From DAMCAP01 sp032059445 (lineage in GTDB: Bacteria; Bacillota; Clostridia; Oscillospirales; Ruminococcaceae), in assembly GCA_032059445.1 (NCBI GenBank), contig DAMCAP010000009.1:1-64000 (forward strand): 64,000 bases of DNA, in the 5' to 3' direction. The position numbers were made by a program, and so were the translations under genes. Below are positions 42,433-51,126 of the stretch, piece after piece; within the stretch, counting starts at the first letter, position 1, and each line of letters begins with the position of its first letter. The notes beneath the pieces were generated by a model. The model was not told where the DNA came from and searched no databases. It was given only the letters and a program-made list of their open reading frames with translations.

Positions 42433-43446
42433 ATGAGGATCATAATTGATGCTTTTGGCGGGGATAACGCACCTTTAGAGGTAATCAAGGGTGCTGTGGC
42501 GGCGGCGCAGGAGTATGGCGTGACGGTGGTGTTGGTGGGAGATGAAACCCAGATAACCACCACAGCCACCAAGCATAACATCCAACTAAAGGGTGTGGAG
42601 ATCCACCATGCTCCCGATGTGATGCCTGTAGAAGCTGACCCTGCCCAGATCCGTACCGTATACAAAAATTCCTCGATGGCAGCGGGGCTGCGCCTAGTGG
42701 CAGAGGGTAAGGGCGACGCCTTTGTAAGCGCCGGTAGCACAGGTGCTCTTTTGATGGGAGCTACCTTTATCGTCAAGCGCATTAAGGGCATCAAGCGACC
42801 TGCACTGGGCACCATGGTACCGCTGGGAGATCACAAGTATTATCTACTGATCGATGCAGGTGCCAATCATGAGTGTAGGGCAGATATGCTGGTACAGTTT
42901 GGAGTAATGGGCTCCTTGTATTATCAGCAGATGACTGATACAGCCGCTCCCAGAGTGGGGCTTGTCAACATCGGTACCGAAGAAACCAAAGGCACCCAGT
43001 TGCAGATTGATGCATATCAGCTGCTTAAAACAGCTCCCCTTAACTTCATCGGTAATGTTGAAGCTCGTGATATTCCCCTCGGTGGCTGTGACGTAGCGGT
43101 ATGTGATGGATTTACCGGCAATATCATCTTAAAACTCAGTGAGGGCTTTGCAGGTTTCTTTAATAAAACCCTAAAGGCGATGTTTCTGCAAAATCTTAAG
43201 ACCAAGCTTGCAGCAGTGATGATGAAAACTGCAATCGTAAGCTTGAAGAAGTCGATGGATTATAAGGAGCATGGTGGTGCGCCGATCCTTGGAGTGCAGA
43301 AGCCTGTACTCAAAGCCCATGGAAGCTCCGATGCACTTGCCTTTAAAAACGCTATCCGCCAGGCAGTGCTCTGTGTTAAGGGTGATGTGTGCAAGCGCAT
43401 TGAAGAGGGGATTGCCAAGGTCGCAGCAGACTCTGAAGAAGAATAA
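42433..43446 (+). CDS. plsX: Phosphate acyltransferase PlsX
   Basis: A 337-residue peripheral membrane enzyme that converts acyl-ACP to acyl-phosphate for phospholipid synthesis. Typical segments are IIDAFGGDNAPLEVIKGA, SAGSTGALLMGA, GNVEARDIPLGG and CDGFTGNIILKLSEG. An AGGAGG box precedes the ATG. In many relatives acpP lies between plsX and rnc; here it does not. Confidence 0.97.
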   Translation: MRIIIDAFGGDNAPLEVIKGAVAAAQEYGVTVVLVGDETQITTTATKHNIQLKGVEIHHAPDVMPVEADPAQIRTVYKNSSMAAGLRLVAEGKGDAFVSAGSTGALLMGATFIVKRIKGIKRPALGTMVPLGDHKYYLLIDAGANHECRADMLVQFGVMGSLYYQQMTDTAAPRVGLVNIGTEETKGTQLQIDAYQLLKTAPLNFIGNVEARDIPLGGCDVAVCDGFTGNIILKLSEGFAGFFNKTLKAMFLQNLKTKLAAVMMKTAIVSLKKSMDYKEHGGAPILGVQKPVLKAHGSSDALAFKNAIRQAVLCVKGDVCKRIEEGIAKVAADSEEE

Positions 43447-43662
43447 GATCATAATAAGTAAGCAGACTGCCAGCAGGGTCGGATACTACGCCCCTGCGGC
43501 AGTTTAGATCCGTACTATGTGAAGATGTAAGATCATGCTGCTATTTTGCAGCTCGTGAAGCTTGGGTTTTGACATAGTTGGGATCAGGGCAGGACGCCAC
43601 AAAAAGAGTCTACGGGAGTCGACACCCCGTAGCAACAGCAAACTAGGATAGGAGAATGAACG
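43447..43662 (+). other. Structured spacer between plsX and rnc, no gene
   Basis: No reading frame or acpP remnant is seen. Two hairpins are: ACTGCC, bulged A, GCAGGG pairing with CCCTGC GGCAGT (43466-43503, followed by only three T), and CTACGGG/CCCGTAG (43610-43632). A TTGACA at 43569-43574 lacks a matching -10. The first hairpin may be a weak terminator or a processing site. Confidence 0.5.
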
Positions 43663-44331
43663 ATGGACATACAGCAAATACTGTGCTACCATTTTAAAAA
43701 CAAACAGCTTATCGACACTGCACTGACTCATTCCTCTTACTCCAACGAAGCAAAAAATACGATCCCCAACAATGAACGGTTGGAGTTTCTGGGGGATTCT
43801 GTATTGTCAGTAGTGGTTTCAGATTATCTTTATAATACGCTAAGTCTTGCAGAGGGAGACCTCACCAAGCTGCGTGCTTCGATTGTATGTGAGGGCTCTC
43901 TTGCCAACTTCGCCCGTGAAATCAATCTCGGCCAGTATATCAAGCTGGGTAAAGGAGAAGAGAATAACGGTGGCAGCGATCGCCCCTCGATCTTGGCTGA
44001 TGCCTTTGAAGCGGTGATCGGTGCGATTTATCTCGATGGCGGTCTGGAAAAGGCTAGGGGTTTTATCACTCCGTTCTTTAAAGATGCTGCCAAGGCAGGA
44101 GAAGCCATTGATTTTAGAGATTATAAAACCCAACTTCAGGAGATCATTCAGAAGAACCCTGAGGAGCGGGTCAACTATGTGCTGGTGGATGAAAGTGGCC
44201 CCGACCATAAGAAATCTTTTACCGTGGAGCTACGCTTAAACTCCAATGTAATCGGCAAGGGCACTGGCAGAAGCAAAAAGATCGCCGAACAGATGGCGGC
44301 GAAGCAGGCTTTGGAGCTGATGGGCAGATGA
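43663..44331 (+). CDS. rnc: Ribonuclease III
   Basis: A 222-residue double-strand-specific endonuclease for rRNA and mRNA processing. The signature NERLEFLGDSVLSVVVSDYL and the acidic residues in LADAFEAVIGAIYLD form the catalytic centre. The C-terminal double-stranded RNA-binding domain (about 155-222) ends AEQMAAKQALELM. A GGAG box lies eight bases before the ATG. It overlaps the radical SAM gene by four bases. Confidence 0.97.
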   Translation: MDIQQILCYHFKNKQLIDTALTHSSYSNEAKNTIPNNERLEFLGDSVLSVVVSDYLYNTLSLAEGDLTKLRASIVCEGSLANFAREINLGQYIKLGKGEENNGGSDRPSILADAFEAVIGAIYLDGGLEKARGFITPFFKDAAKAGEAIDFRDYKTQLQEIIQKNPEERVNYVLVDESGPDHKKSFTVELRLNSNVIGKGTGRSKKIAEQMAAKQALELMGR

Positions 44332-45347
44332 AGCACGGCAACTTAGCAATCTTCGTCCCTCATATCGGATGCCCCAATCAGTGCAGCTTTTGCGACCAGC
44401 GGGTGATCTCGGGTAAGGTCGATGCGCCTAGTCCGCAGTATGTTTCGGAGCTATGCCGCACTGCTCTGGCTCAGATGGGAGAGCGGGCACATAGCTGCGA
44501 AATTGCCTTTTTTGGCGGCAGCTTTACAGCCATTGACCCTCAATATATGGTATCCTTACTACAGGCCGCCTGTACCTATGTGGGTCCAAGCGGCTTTTTG
44601 GGTATACGGATATCCACACGCCCCGATGCCATCGATGAAGGTATATTAGATATTTTAAAGCAGTATAAGGTAAGCTCAATTGAGCTTGGCGCCCAGTCGA
44701 TGAATGATCAGGTGCTGCAAAAAAACCATAGGGGGCATACCAGTCAGGATGTCATCAAAGCAAGTCAAATGATCAAAGCGTATGGGTTTAATCTGGGGCT
44801 ACAGATGATGCTGGGGCTTGATGGTGACACCGAAGAATACGCACTCTCTACTGCTAGTAAAATCATTGAACTGCAACCCGATACAGTGCGGATATACCCC
44901 ACAATTGTGATCAAAAACACCCTTCTGGCAGAGCTGCTGGAGCTGGGTGTGTACCACCCCATGATGCTGGAGGAAGCTGTGGTGCTCTGCTCGCAGATCA
45001 TGGAGCAATTTGAGGAGGCTGGGATCAGAATCATCCGTGTAGGACTTCATGCCTCCCAAGAGCTCGAATCAGACATGCTGGCGGGGCCATACCACCCTGC
45101 CTTCCGTGAGCTGTGTGAAAGCAGGCTTCTCTTGCAGCGGATCCTTAAATCGTGTGAGGGAAGAGCAAAGGACGCTATGATGACCGTTATGGTTCATCCC
45201 AAAGATCTTTCTAAAGTGATAGGGCAGAAGCGGGCAAACCTCATTAAGCTTCAAGAGTTGGGCTTTCGTGTAACGATTACCGCCGATCTCAGTTGCAAGC
45301 AGGGCTTCCCCCAAGTGCTGCCCATAAGCAGCCTTGAGCGCGAATAG
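44328..45347 (+). CDS. Elp3-like radical SAM protein
   Basis: A 339-residue protein with the radical SAM cluster motif CPNQCSFCDQ at the start, then FFGGSFTAI and RISTRPDAI. It matches the radical SAM part of Elp3-like proteins found between rnc and smc in many Clostridia. It lacks the acetyltransferase domain of true Elp3. A C-terminal segment resembling a nucleic-acid-binding KH-like part (VHPKDLSKVIGQKRANLIKL) suggests an RNA substrate; that is inference. It starts within the rnc stop region, and smc follows 20 bases later. Confidence 0.85.
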   Translation: MKHGNLAIFVPHIGCPNQCSFCDQRVISGKVDAPSPQYVSELCRTALAQMGERAHSCEIAFFGGSFTAIDPQYMVSLLQAACTYVGPSGFLGIRISTRPDAIDEGILDILKQYKVSSIELGAQSMNDQVLQKNHRGHTSQDVIKASQMIKAYGFNLGLQMMLGLDGDTEEYALSTASKIIELQPDTVRIYPTIVIKNTLLAELLELGVYHPMMLEEAVVLCSQIMEQFEEAGIRIIRVGLHASQELESDMLAGPYHPAFRELCESRLLLQRILKSCEGRAKDAMMTVMVHPKDLSKVIGQKRANLIKLQELGFRVTITADLSCKQGFPQVLPISSLERE

Positions 45348-45367
45348 ATGCATTTGGAGGTGTATGT

Positions 45368-48300
45368 GTGAGATTAAAATCTCTTGAAATACAAGGCTTT
45401 AAATCCTTCCCCGACCGCACCAAGTTAGAATTTAACGATGGTATCACGGCGGTCATCGGCCCCAACGGCAGTGGAAAAAGCAACATCGCCGATGCTATCC
45501 GCTGGGTTTTGGGGGAGCAATCCTCCCGCACCCTAAGAGGCGCCAAAATGGAAGATGTGATCTTTGGCGGTACTCAGCGGCGTAAATCTCAGGGTCTGTG
45601 CTCTGTGGTTTTGACAGTAGATAATACAGACCGCAGTTTGCCTTTTGAACTAGATGAAGTCTCCATCAACCGCAAGCTTTATCGCTCGGGGGAGAGCGAG
45701 TATCGAATCAACGGCACAGCCGTAAGGCTGAAGGATATCTACGAACTTTTTATGGATACAGGGCTTGGGCGAGATGGTTACTCCATCATCGGCCAGGGTA
45801 GAGTTGCTGAGATTGTATCGGCAAAGAGCAAGGAACGCAGGGAGATTTTTGAGGAGGCGGCAGGGATTTCGAAATTCCGCTATCGCAAAACCGAAGCTGA
45901 ACGAAAGCTAAACCTTGCGGAGGATAACATCCTTAGGCTCAAAGATATTTTAAATGAGCTGGCTGCACGGCTGGAGCCCCTCCGCAAGGACGCTCAAAAG
46001 GCGGAGAAGTTTGTAGCCCTTAGCAACAGCAAAAAGGATTTAGAGGTATCTTACTGGCTGTACCAGCTCTCAAAGACCAAGGAGCGGCTGCATAGCTTGG
46101 AAGACAGCGTATTGCTTAAGAAGCAGGCCTTTGAGAGTGCGAAAAATGAGGCAGAGGAGCTGGAGCGGCAAACAGGTGAGAGCCACGAGGAGATGCAGCG
46201 GATACTCATAGAGATCGATGACCTGCAAAACAGTATAGCCGCATGGCAGCGAGAGCTCTCAGAGGCGCAATCTACACGGGCAGTGCTGGAAAATGACATC
46301 GCTCATAATGAGCGCACGATGGCTGACTTAAGAGATACTCTTAGTCAAAATACTGACTTGATTGGTGCTCTTGGTCGCAGCATTGAGGAGATCACCCTTC
46401 AGTCTAATGAAAAGCAAGTGGCGTATGCCAAGCTCTCAGATGAGATCGAAGCACTACGCCAGCTGATAGAGAGCAATACGCAGCAAAGTAGCAGCCTAGA
46501 AGATCAGTTGAGCCTTCTGCGGCAGCAGCAGGCTCAAGCGCAACGTCAGTCAGAGGCTGCACGACTTGCAATGACCTCCAGCACCGCGGTCCTAAAAGAA
46601 ACTGAGGGGCAGTTAGAGCGTTTTATGCAGGAGCTGGCTGTATCAGAGGATAATATCACTCAGATACAGGCCGAAATTAAAGATGCCCAGCAGCTTTTGG
46701 AGGAGATAGACCGTAGCATTGGCCGCAGTATAAATGAGATTAAGGGCTATCAGCTTAAAAAAGATAGCAAGGCAAGGGAACTGGCTGCACTGAGTGGCGA
46801 GCGTAACGAATTGATGAGCGCAGCTGGCGAAAAACGACAGCGTGCCAAGCTGCTCTCAGATATGGATAAAAACATGGAGGGCTTTGGCAACAGCGTAAAA
46901 TATGTAATGAGCCAAAGCAGGGCAGGGCGCTTAAGAGGAATCCATGGCCCGGTCTCATCATTAATAAACGTGGCGCAGGATTATACCACTGCAATCGAAA
47001 TCGCCTTGGGCGGTGGGATGCAAAACATCGTGGTAGATCACGAGGCAGCTGCCAAAGCGGCAATCCAGATGCTGACAAGCTCAAAGTCTGGGCGTGCAAC
47101 CTTCTTGCCCATTACCGCCGTCAAGGGAAGCGAGATGGATACCCGTGGCTTAGAGGAGCAGGAGGGCTATATCGGCCTTGCCAGCAGCTTGGTACAACAT
47201 GATCCGCAATACAAAGGGATCATTGCTAATCTCTTGGGGCGTACAGTGGTTGCCACTGACCTAGACAGTGGTGTAGAGATCGCCAAGAAGAATCATTATA
47301 GGTTTCGGATCGTCACGCTGGATGGTCAGCTGATCAATAGCTCCGGCTCCATGACAGGCGGTTATATCGCGAAGTCGGCGGGGATTTTGGGCCGGCAGGG
47401 AGAGATTGATCGCTTTACCAAAGAAGCACAGGCATTGGAGGCGCAGGCCGCCAAACTGGAGGAACGAATTGCTGAGCGTACCAGAGAGCTGCGGCAAATC
47501 GAGCACCATATAGAGATTGTTACCGCCCAAAGCAGAGAGTATAGTGAGGATAAAATCCGCTATCAAGCGGAGCACCGCCGCCTGACGATCGCATTGGAGC
47601 AAGCAGTTGTGTTTGGGGAGAACGCTAAGCAGGAGCATCAGGCGATCCTTGACAAGATTGCTGCCAATCGCCAGAGTGGTGACGCTTCAAGATTGCTGCT
47701 GGAGGGCTTAGAGCAATCTGCTGCAAGATATGAGGCAGAGCTAATGGCACTGATAAGCCAAAAGCAAAGCCTTAGCCAACAAGCGACAGAGTGTATTGCC
47801 AAGCAAAATGAGCTAACAACTCAGCAACTCCTCTGCAAGAGAGATATAGAGCAACTGGCAGAAAAACGGCAGGAAGCCTCCCTTAAATCCTCTGACAATG
47901 ACCGTTACCGCAAGGAGCTGGAGGATAAAATTACCCTGCTAACTGAGCAAAACACCGAAATCAGGGGCAGAATACAATACATAGCACAAAATAAAGGGAC
48001 AATACTGCAAAAGATCGAAGAATCTACCGCCGATATTAGCAGCCTGATGCGTAAGCGTAACAACACTGAGCAGGCAATTAATATGATGCGTAGCCGACAA
48101 AAAGAGATCGAGCGGGTAAGGGATGTAAGCTATCGTGAGCTGGTACAGCAGGAAGAAGCCAAAACTGCGGTGCAGGCTCAGTGTAATGGCTTCGTCAATA
48201 GCTTGTGGGAGGAGTACGAGCTTACCTTATCTCAAGCGCAAGAGATTGCCAAGCCGATCAGTGACCCTGCTGGTGTCAATCGAGAGCTTTTAGAGATCCG

Positions 48301-48937
48301 CAGCCGGATTAAGACTCTGGGCAGCGTCAACCTTGGCGCAATCGAGGAGTATAAAGAGGTTTCGGAGCGGCACAGCTTTTTAGAAGCACAGCTAAAAGAC
48401 GTAGAGAGGTCAAAGCAGGAGCTTCTAAAAATGATTGCAGGGCTTACAGAGCAGATGTGTGAAATATTTACTTCTCAGTTTGAGATGATCAATAAAAACT
48501 TCCAGCGGGTTTTTGTAGAGCTGTTTGGAGGGGGCAAGGCGGCTTTGACGCTGACCGAGCCCGAGAATATCTTAGAGAGTGGTATTGAGATTTCAGTACA
48601 GCCGCCTGGTAAGCTGATCAAAAATCTCTCGGCACTTTCGGGCGGTGAGCAGGCATTTGTAGCGATCGCAATTTTCTTTGCGATCCTTAAGGTTAACCCC
48701 TCACCCTTCTGCCTGATGGACGAAATCGAGGCGGCGCTAGATGATGTAAATGTAGCGAAGTTTGCTAGCTACCTGCGGGGGCTGTGCGATAGCACTCAGT
48801 TTATCGCCATCACCCACAGACGGGGTACTATGGAAGAAGCGGACGTACTGTATGGCGTAACCATGCAGGAGGATGGTATCTCAAAGCTCTTGGAGCTTAA
48901 GGTAAACGAAATTGCAGGCAAATACGGGGTAAAATAA
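45368..48937 (+). CDS. smc: Chromosome segregation protein SMC
   Basis: A 1,189-residue condensin ATPase. The N-terminal Walker A is GPNGSGKSN; two long coiled coils (about 170-500 and 660-1000) flank a hinge near 510-650 (RGIHGPVSSLI, SGSMTGGYI). The C-terminal head has the signature LSGGEQAFVAIAI and Walker B LMDEIEAALDDVNV. It starts with GTG seven bases after GGAGG. The scpA and scpB partners are not in the window. It precedes ftsY as in most Firmicutes. Confidence 0.98.
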   Translation: MRLKSLEIQGFKSFPDRTKLEFNDGITAVIGPNGSGKSNIADAIRWVLGEQSSRTLRGAKMEDVIFGGTQRRKSQGLCSVVLTVDNTDRSLPFELDEVSINRKLYRSGESEYRINGTAVRLKDIYELFMDTGLGRDGYSIIGQGRVAEIVSAKSKERREIFEEAAGISKFRYRKTEAERKLNLAEDNILRLKDILNELAARLEPLRKDAQKAEKFVALSNSKKDLEVSYWLYQLSKTKERLHSLEDSVLLKKQAFESAKNEAEELERQTGESHEEMQRILIEIDDLQNSIAAWQRELSEAQSTRAVLENDIAHNERTMADLRDTLSQNTDLIGALGRSIEEITLQSNEKQVAYAKLSDEIEALRQLIESNTQQSSSLEDQLSLLRQQQAQAQRQSEAARLAMTSSTAVLKETEGQLERFMQELAVSEDNITQIQAEIKDAQQLLEEIDRSIGRSINEIKGYQLKKDSKARELAALSGERNELMSAAGEKRQRAKLLSDMDKNMEGFGNSVKYVMSQSRAGRLRGIHGPVSSLINVAQDYTTAIEIALGGGMQNIVVDHEAAAKAAIQMLTSSKSGRATFLPITAVKGSEMDTRGLEEQEGYIGLASSLVQHDPQYKGIIANLLGRTVVATDLDSGVEIAKKNHYRFRIVTLDGQLINSSGSMTGGYIAKSAGILGRQGEIDRFTKEAQALEAQAAKLEERIAERTRELRQIEHHIEIVTAQSREYSEDKIRYQAEHRRLTIALEQAVVFGENAKQEHQAILDKIAANRQSGDASRLLLEGLEQSAARYEAELMALISQKQSLSQQATECIAKQNELTTQQLLCKRDIEQLAEKRQEASLKSSDNDRYRKELEDKITLLTEQNTEIRGRIQYIAQNKGTILQKIEESTADISSLMRKRNNTEQAINMMRSRQKEIERVRDVSYRELVQQEEAKTAVQAQCNGFVNSLWEEYELTLSQAQEIAKPISDPAGVNRELLEIRSRIKTLGSVNLGAIEEYKEVSERHSFLEAQLKDVERSKQELLKMIAGLTEQMCEIFTSQFEMINKNFQRVFVELFGGGKAALTLTEPENILESGIEISVQPPGKLIKNLSALSGGEQAFVAIAIFFAILKVNPSPFCLMDEIEAALDDVNVAKFASYLRGLCDSTQFIAITHRRGTMEEADVLYGVTMQEDGISKLLELKVNEIAGKYGVK

Positions 48938-49181
48938 TCGTAAGCGGTTAAATACGATTTGCTTATAGTTTCGATGCTCGAGAGCTTACTCTAAAAGCTA
49001 TCTTTAGATGCTTTCTCTGGGTGATCAAGCTGAAAGATTGTTTTTGTAGGGCTAATTGGATCAAATTTAAGGTATGATAGATGTAAGGAATCATCTATAA
49101 TTTTTCTTGCCAGCCCTATGGGCAGAGGCATGTAAATCATTCTCTTTACTCAAGATCTATTTATAATAAAGGAGAATACCA

Positions 49182-50078
49182 ATGGGCTTTTTTGATAAAA
49201 TCGGTGCCAGCCTTAAGAAGCTGGGTGCGATAACCGGGGTTACAACAGTAATCACCGAGGAGTATTATGAGGAGCTGGAGGAGCAGCTGATCACCGCCGA
49301 TGTGGGGATGGACACCTCTATGCGGATCGTTGCGGAGCTGCGCAAACGCACCAAGCAGCAGGGTATCACCGATGGGGCAAAGGTAAAGCCAATCTTAAAA
49401 TCGATTGTCGCTGAAATGATGACACCCCCTCCACAGGAGCAGGAGCTAGCTACCCCTCAGGTAATTATGATGATCGGGGTCAATGGTGTGGGCAAGACTA
49501 CCACCATTGGTAAGCTCTCTGCAGCCTTTAAGCGGGAGGGTAAAAAGGTAGTGCTGGCAGCAGCCGATACCTTCCGTGCGGCAGCAATTGAGCAGCTGGT
49601 CATCTGGGGGGAGCGCACCGGTTGCGAGGTGATCCGCCATGAGCAGGGCTCCGACCCTGCGGCGGTGATATACGACGCCATTTCAGCCGGCAAAGCAAGA
49701 AAAGCGGATTATATTATCTGTGATACAGCGGGCAGGCTTCATAACAAAAAACACCTGATGGATGAGCTCTCAAAGATCAGGCGGGTAGTTTCGCGTGAGT
49801 TGCCCGACCACAACCCAGAGGTATTGCTTGTGGTGGATGCTACCACTGGGCAAAATGCCGTGAACCAAGCCCGTCAGTTTAAAGAAGCTGCCGATATTAC
49901 CGGCATTGTTTTGACCAAGCTTGATGGCACTGCCAAAGGCGGTGTGGTTATAGGAATCATGGAAGAAGTAGGGGTGCCAGTAAAGTATGTAGGAGTGGGC
50001 GAGGGGGTAAACGATCTCTATCCATTTGACCCTATGGGCTTTGCTGATGCCTTGTTTGGAGATAACGATGGGAAGTAG
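49182..50078 (+). CDS. ftsY: Signal recognition particle receptor FtsY
   Basis: A 298-residue GTPase that docks the SRP to SecYEG. It is the short form: the long acidic A domain is absent and the protein begins directly with MGFFDKIGASLKK and the N domain. GTPase motifs are GVNGVGKTTTIGKL, DTAGRLHNK, and TKLDGTAKGG. An AAGGAG box precedes the ATG. It follows smc after 244 bases with no gene, and overlaps rdgB by 11 bases. Confidence 0.97.
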   Translation: MGFFDKIGASLKKLGAITGVTTVITEEYYEELEEQLITADVGMDTSMRIVAELRKRTKQQGITDGAKVKPILKSIVAEMMTPPPQEQELATPQVIMMIGVNGVGKTTTIGKLSAAFKREGKKVVLAAADTFRAAAIEQLVIWGERTGCEVIRHEQGSDPAAVIYDAISAGKARKADYIICDTAGRLHNKKHLMDELSKIRRVVSRELPDHNPEVLLVVDATTGQNAVNQARQFKEAADITGIVLTKLDGTAKGGVVIGIMEEVGVPVKYVGVGEGVNDLYPFDPMGFADALFGDNDGK

Positions 50079-50658
50079 ACAGCTTACTGTAGCAAGCAAA
50101 AATCAAGGAAAGCTCAAGGAGTTTAAGCGAATTTTGGAGCCTCTGGGATTTGCGGTGCAAAGCATGGCGGAAGCAGGCATCACAGAGGATATCATAGAGG
50201 ACGGCAAGACCTTTGTAGACAATGCGGTGATCAAGGCGATGGCAATCCATCGGCTAACGGGGGGCTATGCCATAGCTGATGACTCAGGGCTTTGTATCGA
50301 TGCCCTTGACGGAGCACCGGGAGTATACTCCGCCAGATTTCTCGGGGAGGATACCCCTTATACCATCAAAAATGCCAAGGTGATTGAGATGCTAAAGGAC
50401 ATATCACCTAAAAACAGAACGGCACGCTTTGTCTCGGCAATTGCCTATGTAACTGAGGACGGAGAATGTCAGGTGTATGAAGGCATATGCGAGGGTTACA
50501 TTGGCTATGAGGCGAGAGGGGAGCGGGGCTTCGGCTATGATCCTATTTTTATGGTAGGGGATCAGTCATATTCCGAGCTGACCGATGCCCAGAAGGATCG
50601 TATCAGCCATCGTGGCAAGGCACTAGCTGCTTTTTACCAAGGGATAAATGCGAAATAA
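50068..50658 (+). CDS. rdgB: Non-canonical purine NTP pyrophosphatase (RdgB/HAM1)
   Basis: A 196-residue housecleaning enzyme that hydrolyses ITP, dITP and XTP. Conserved segments are ASKNQGKLKEFKRIL, ADDSGLCIDALDGAPGVYSA and GERGFGYDPIF, ending SHRGKAL. The start at 50068, after a GGAG box inside ftsY, overlaps that gene by 11 bases. An in-frame codon further upstream has no family-like sequence. Confidence 0.96.
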   Translation: MGSRQLTVASKNQGKLKEFKRILEPLGFAVQSMAEAGITEDIIEDGKTFVDNAVIKAMAIHRLTGGYAIADDSGLCIDALDGAPGVYSARFLGEDTPYTIKNAKVIEMLKDISPKNRTARFVSAIAYVTEDGECQVYEGICEGYIGYEARGERGFGYDPIFMVGDQSYSELTDAQKDRISHRGKALAAFYQGINAK

Positions 50659-50663
50659 CACCG

Positions 50664-50734
50664 AGGGCTTAAATATCTTTTTACCTACTATCGACAAAAG
50701 AACGTGTCGATATCTCAATTTTTACACAAGCCCT
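50664..50734 (+). other. Nested inverted repeats after rdgB
   Basis: An outer stem AGGGCTT (50664-50670) with AAGCCCT (50728-50734) encloses a perfect 8-bp inverted repeat, TATCGACA (50689-50696) and TGTCGATA (50705-50712). The inner arms are one base from Spo0A boxes. There is no T-run. It may be a 3' structure of the ftsY-rdgB transcript or a protein-binding site. Confidence 0.45.
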
Positions 50735-50790
50735 TGTAAAAGTTAGATTATTTTGCTAAAATATTAGACTATACACTTGTTGTGTATATA
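50734..50790 (+). promoter_or_regulatory. yhbY promoter and 5'-terminal hairpin
   Basis: TTGTAA (50734-50739), a 17-bp spacer and TAAAAT (50757-50762) with an upstream TGC (extended -10). The predicted start of transcription, near 50769, falls at the base of a perfect hairpin TATACAC, TTGTT, GTGTATA (50770-50788). That hairpin abuts the AGGAGG ribosome box at 50790. Confidence 0.6.
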
Positions 50791-50799
50791 GGAGGATTA

Positions 50800-51093
50800 A
50801 TGGAACTTACTTCAAAACAAAGAGCCTGTCTTAGAGGGCTTGCAAATCCCTTGGATACCATTGTACAGATCGGCAAAAATCCTGTTTCACCTGAGCTGGT
50901 CAAGCAGGTTGATGACGCATTGACTGCAAGAGAGCTGATTAAGCTTCGGGTACTAAATAATTCTATGTATTCTGCCAGAGAGGCTGCCGCAGAGCTAGCG
51001 GAGGCTACACATTCCGCAGTGGTGCAGGTAATCGGTACAAAGTTTGTACTTTACCGCCCCAACCGCAAGAAGCCAGTCATCGTTTTAGACTAA
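50800..51093 (+). CDS. yhbY: YhbY-family RNA-binding protein (CRM domain)
   Basis: A 97-residue single CRM-domain protein linked to late assembly of the 50S subunit. The family motifs LTSKQRACLRGLAN, VQIGKNPVSPELV and the final IGTKFVLYRPNRKKP are clear. The start at 50800 follows AGGAGG by four bases. It opens a run of ribosome- and NAD-related genes (nadD-yqeK, LCP, rsfS, leuS). Confidence 0.93.
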   Translation: MELTSKQRACLRGLANPLDTIVQIGKNPVSPELVKQVDDALTARELIKLRVLNNSMYSAREAAAELAEATHSAVVQVIGTKFVLYRPNRKKPVIVLD

Positions 51094-51126
51094 TATCATT
51101 AGCCTACAAAGGAGGTGGCCGATTCG

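Noticed and set aside
43466..43503. Strong terminator after plsX
   Set aside because: The stem is good but only three T follow and a bulge is present, so efficient termination is doubtful.
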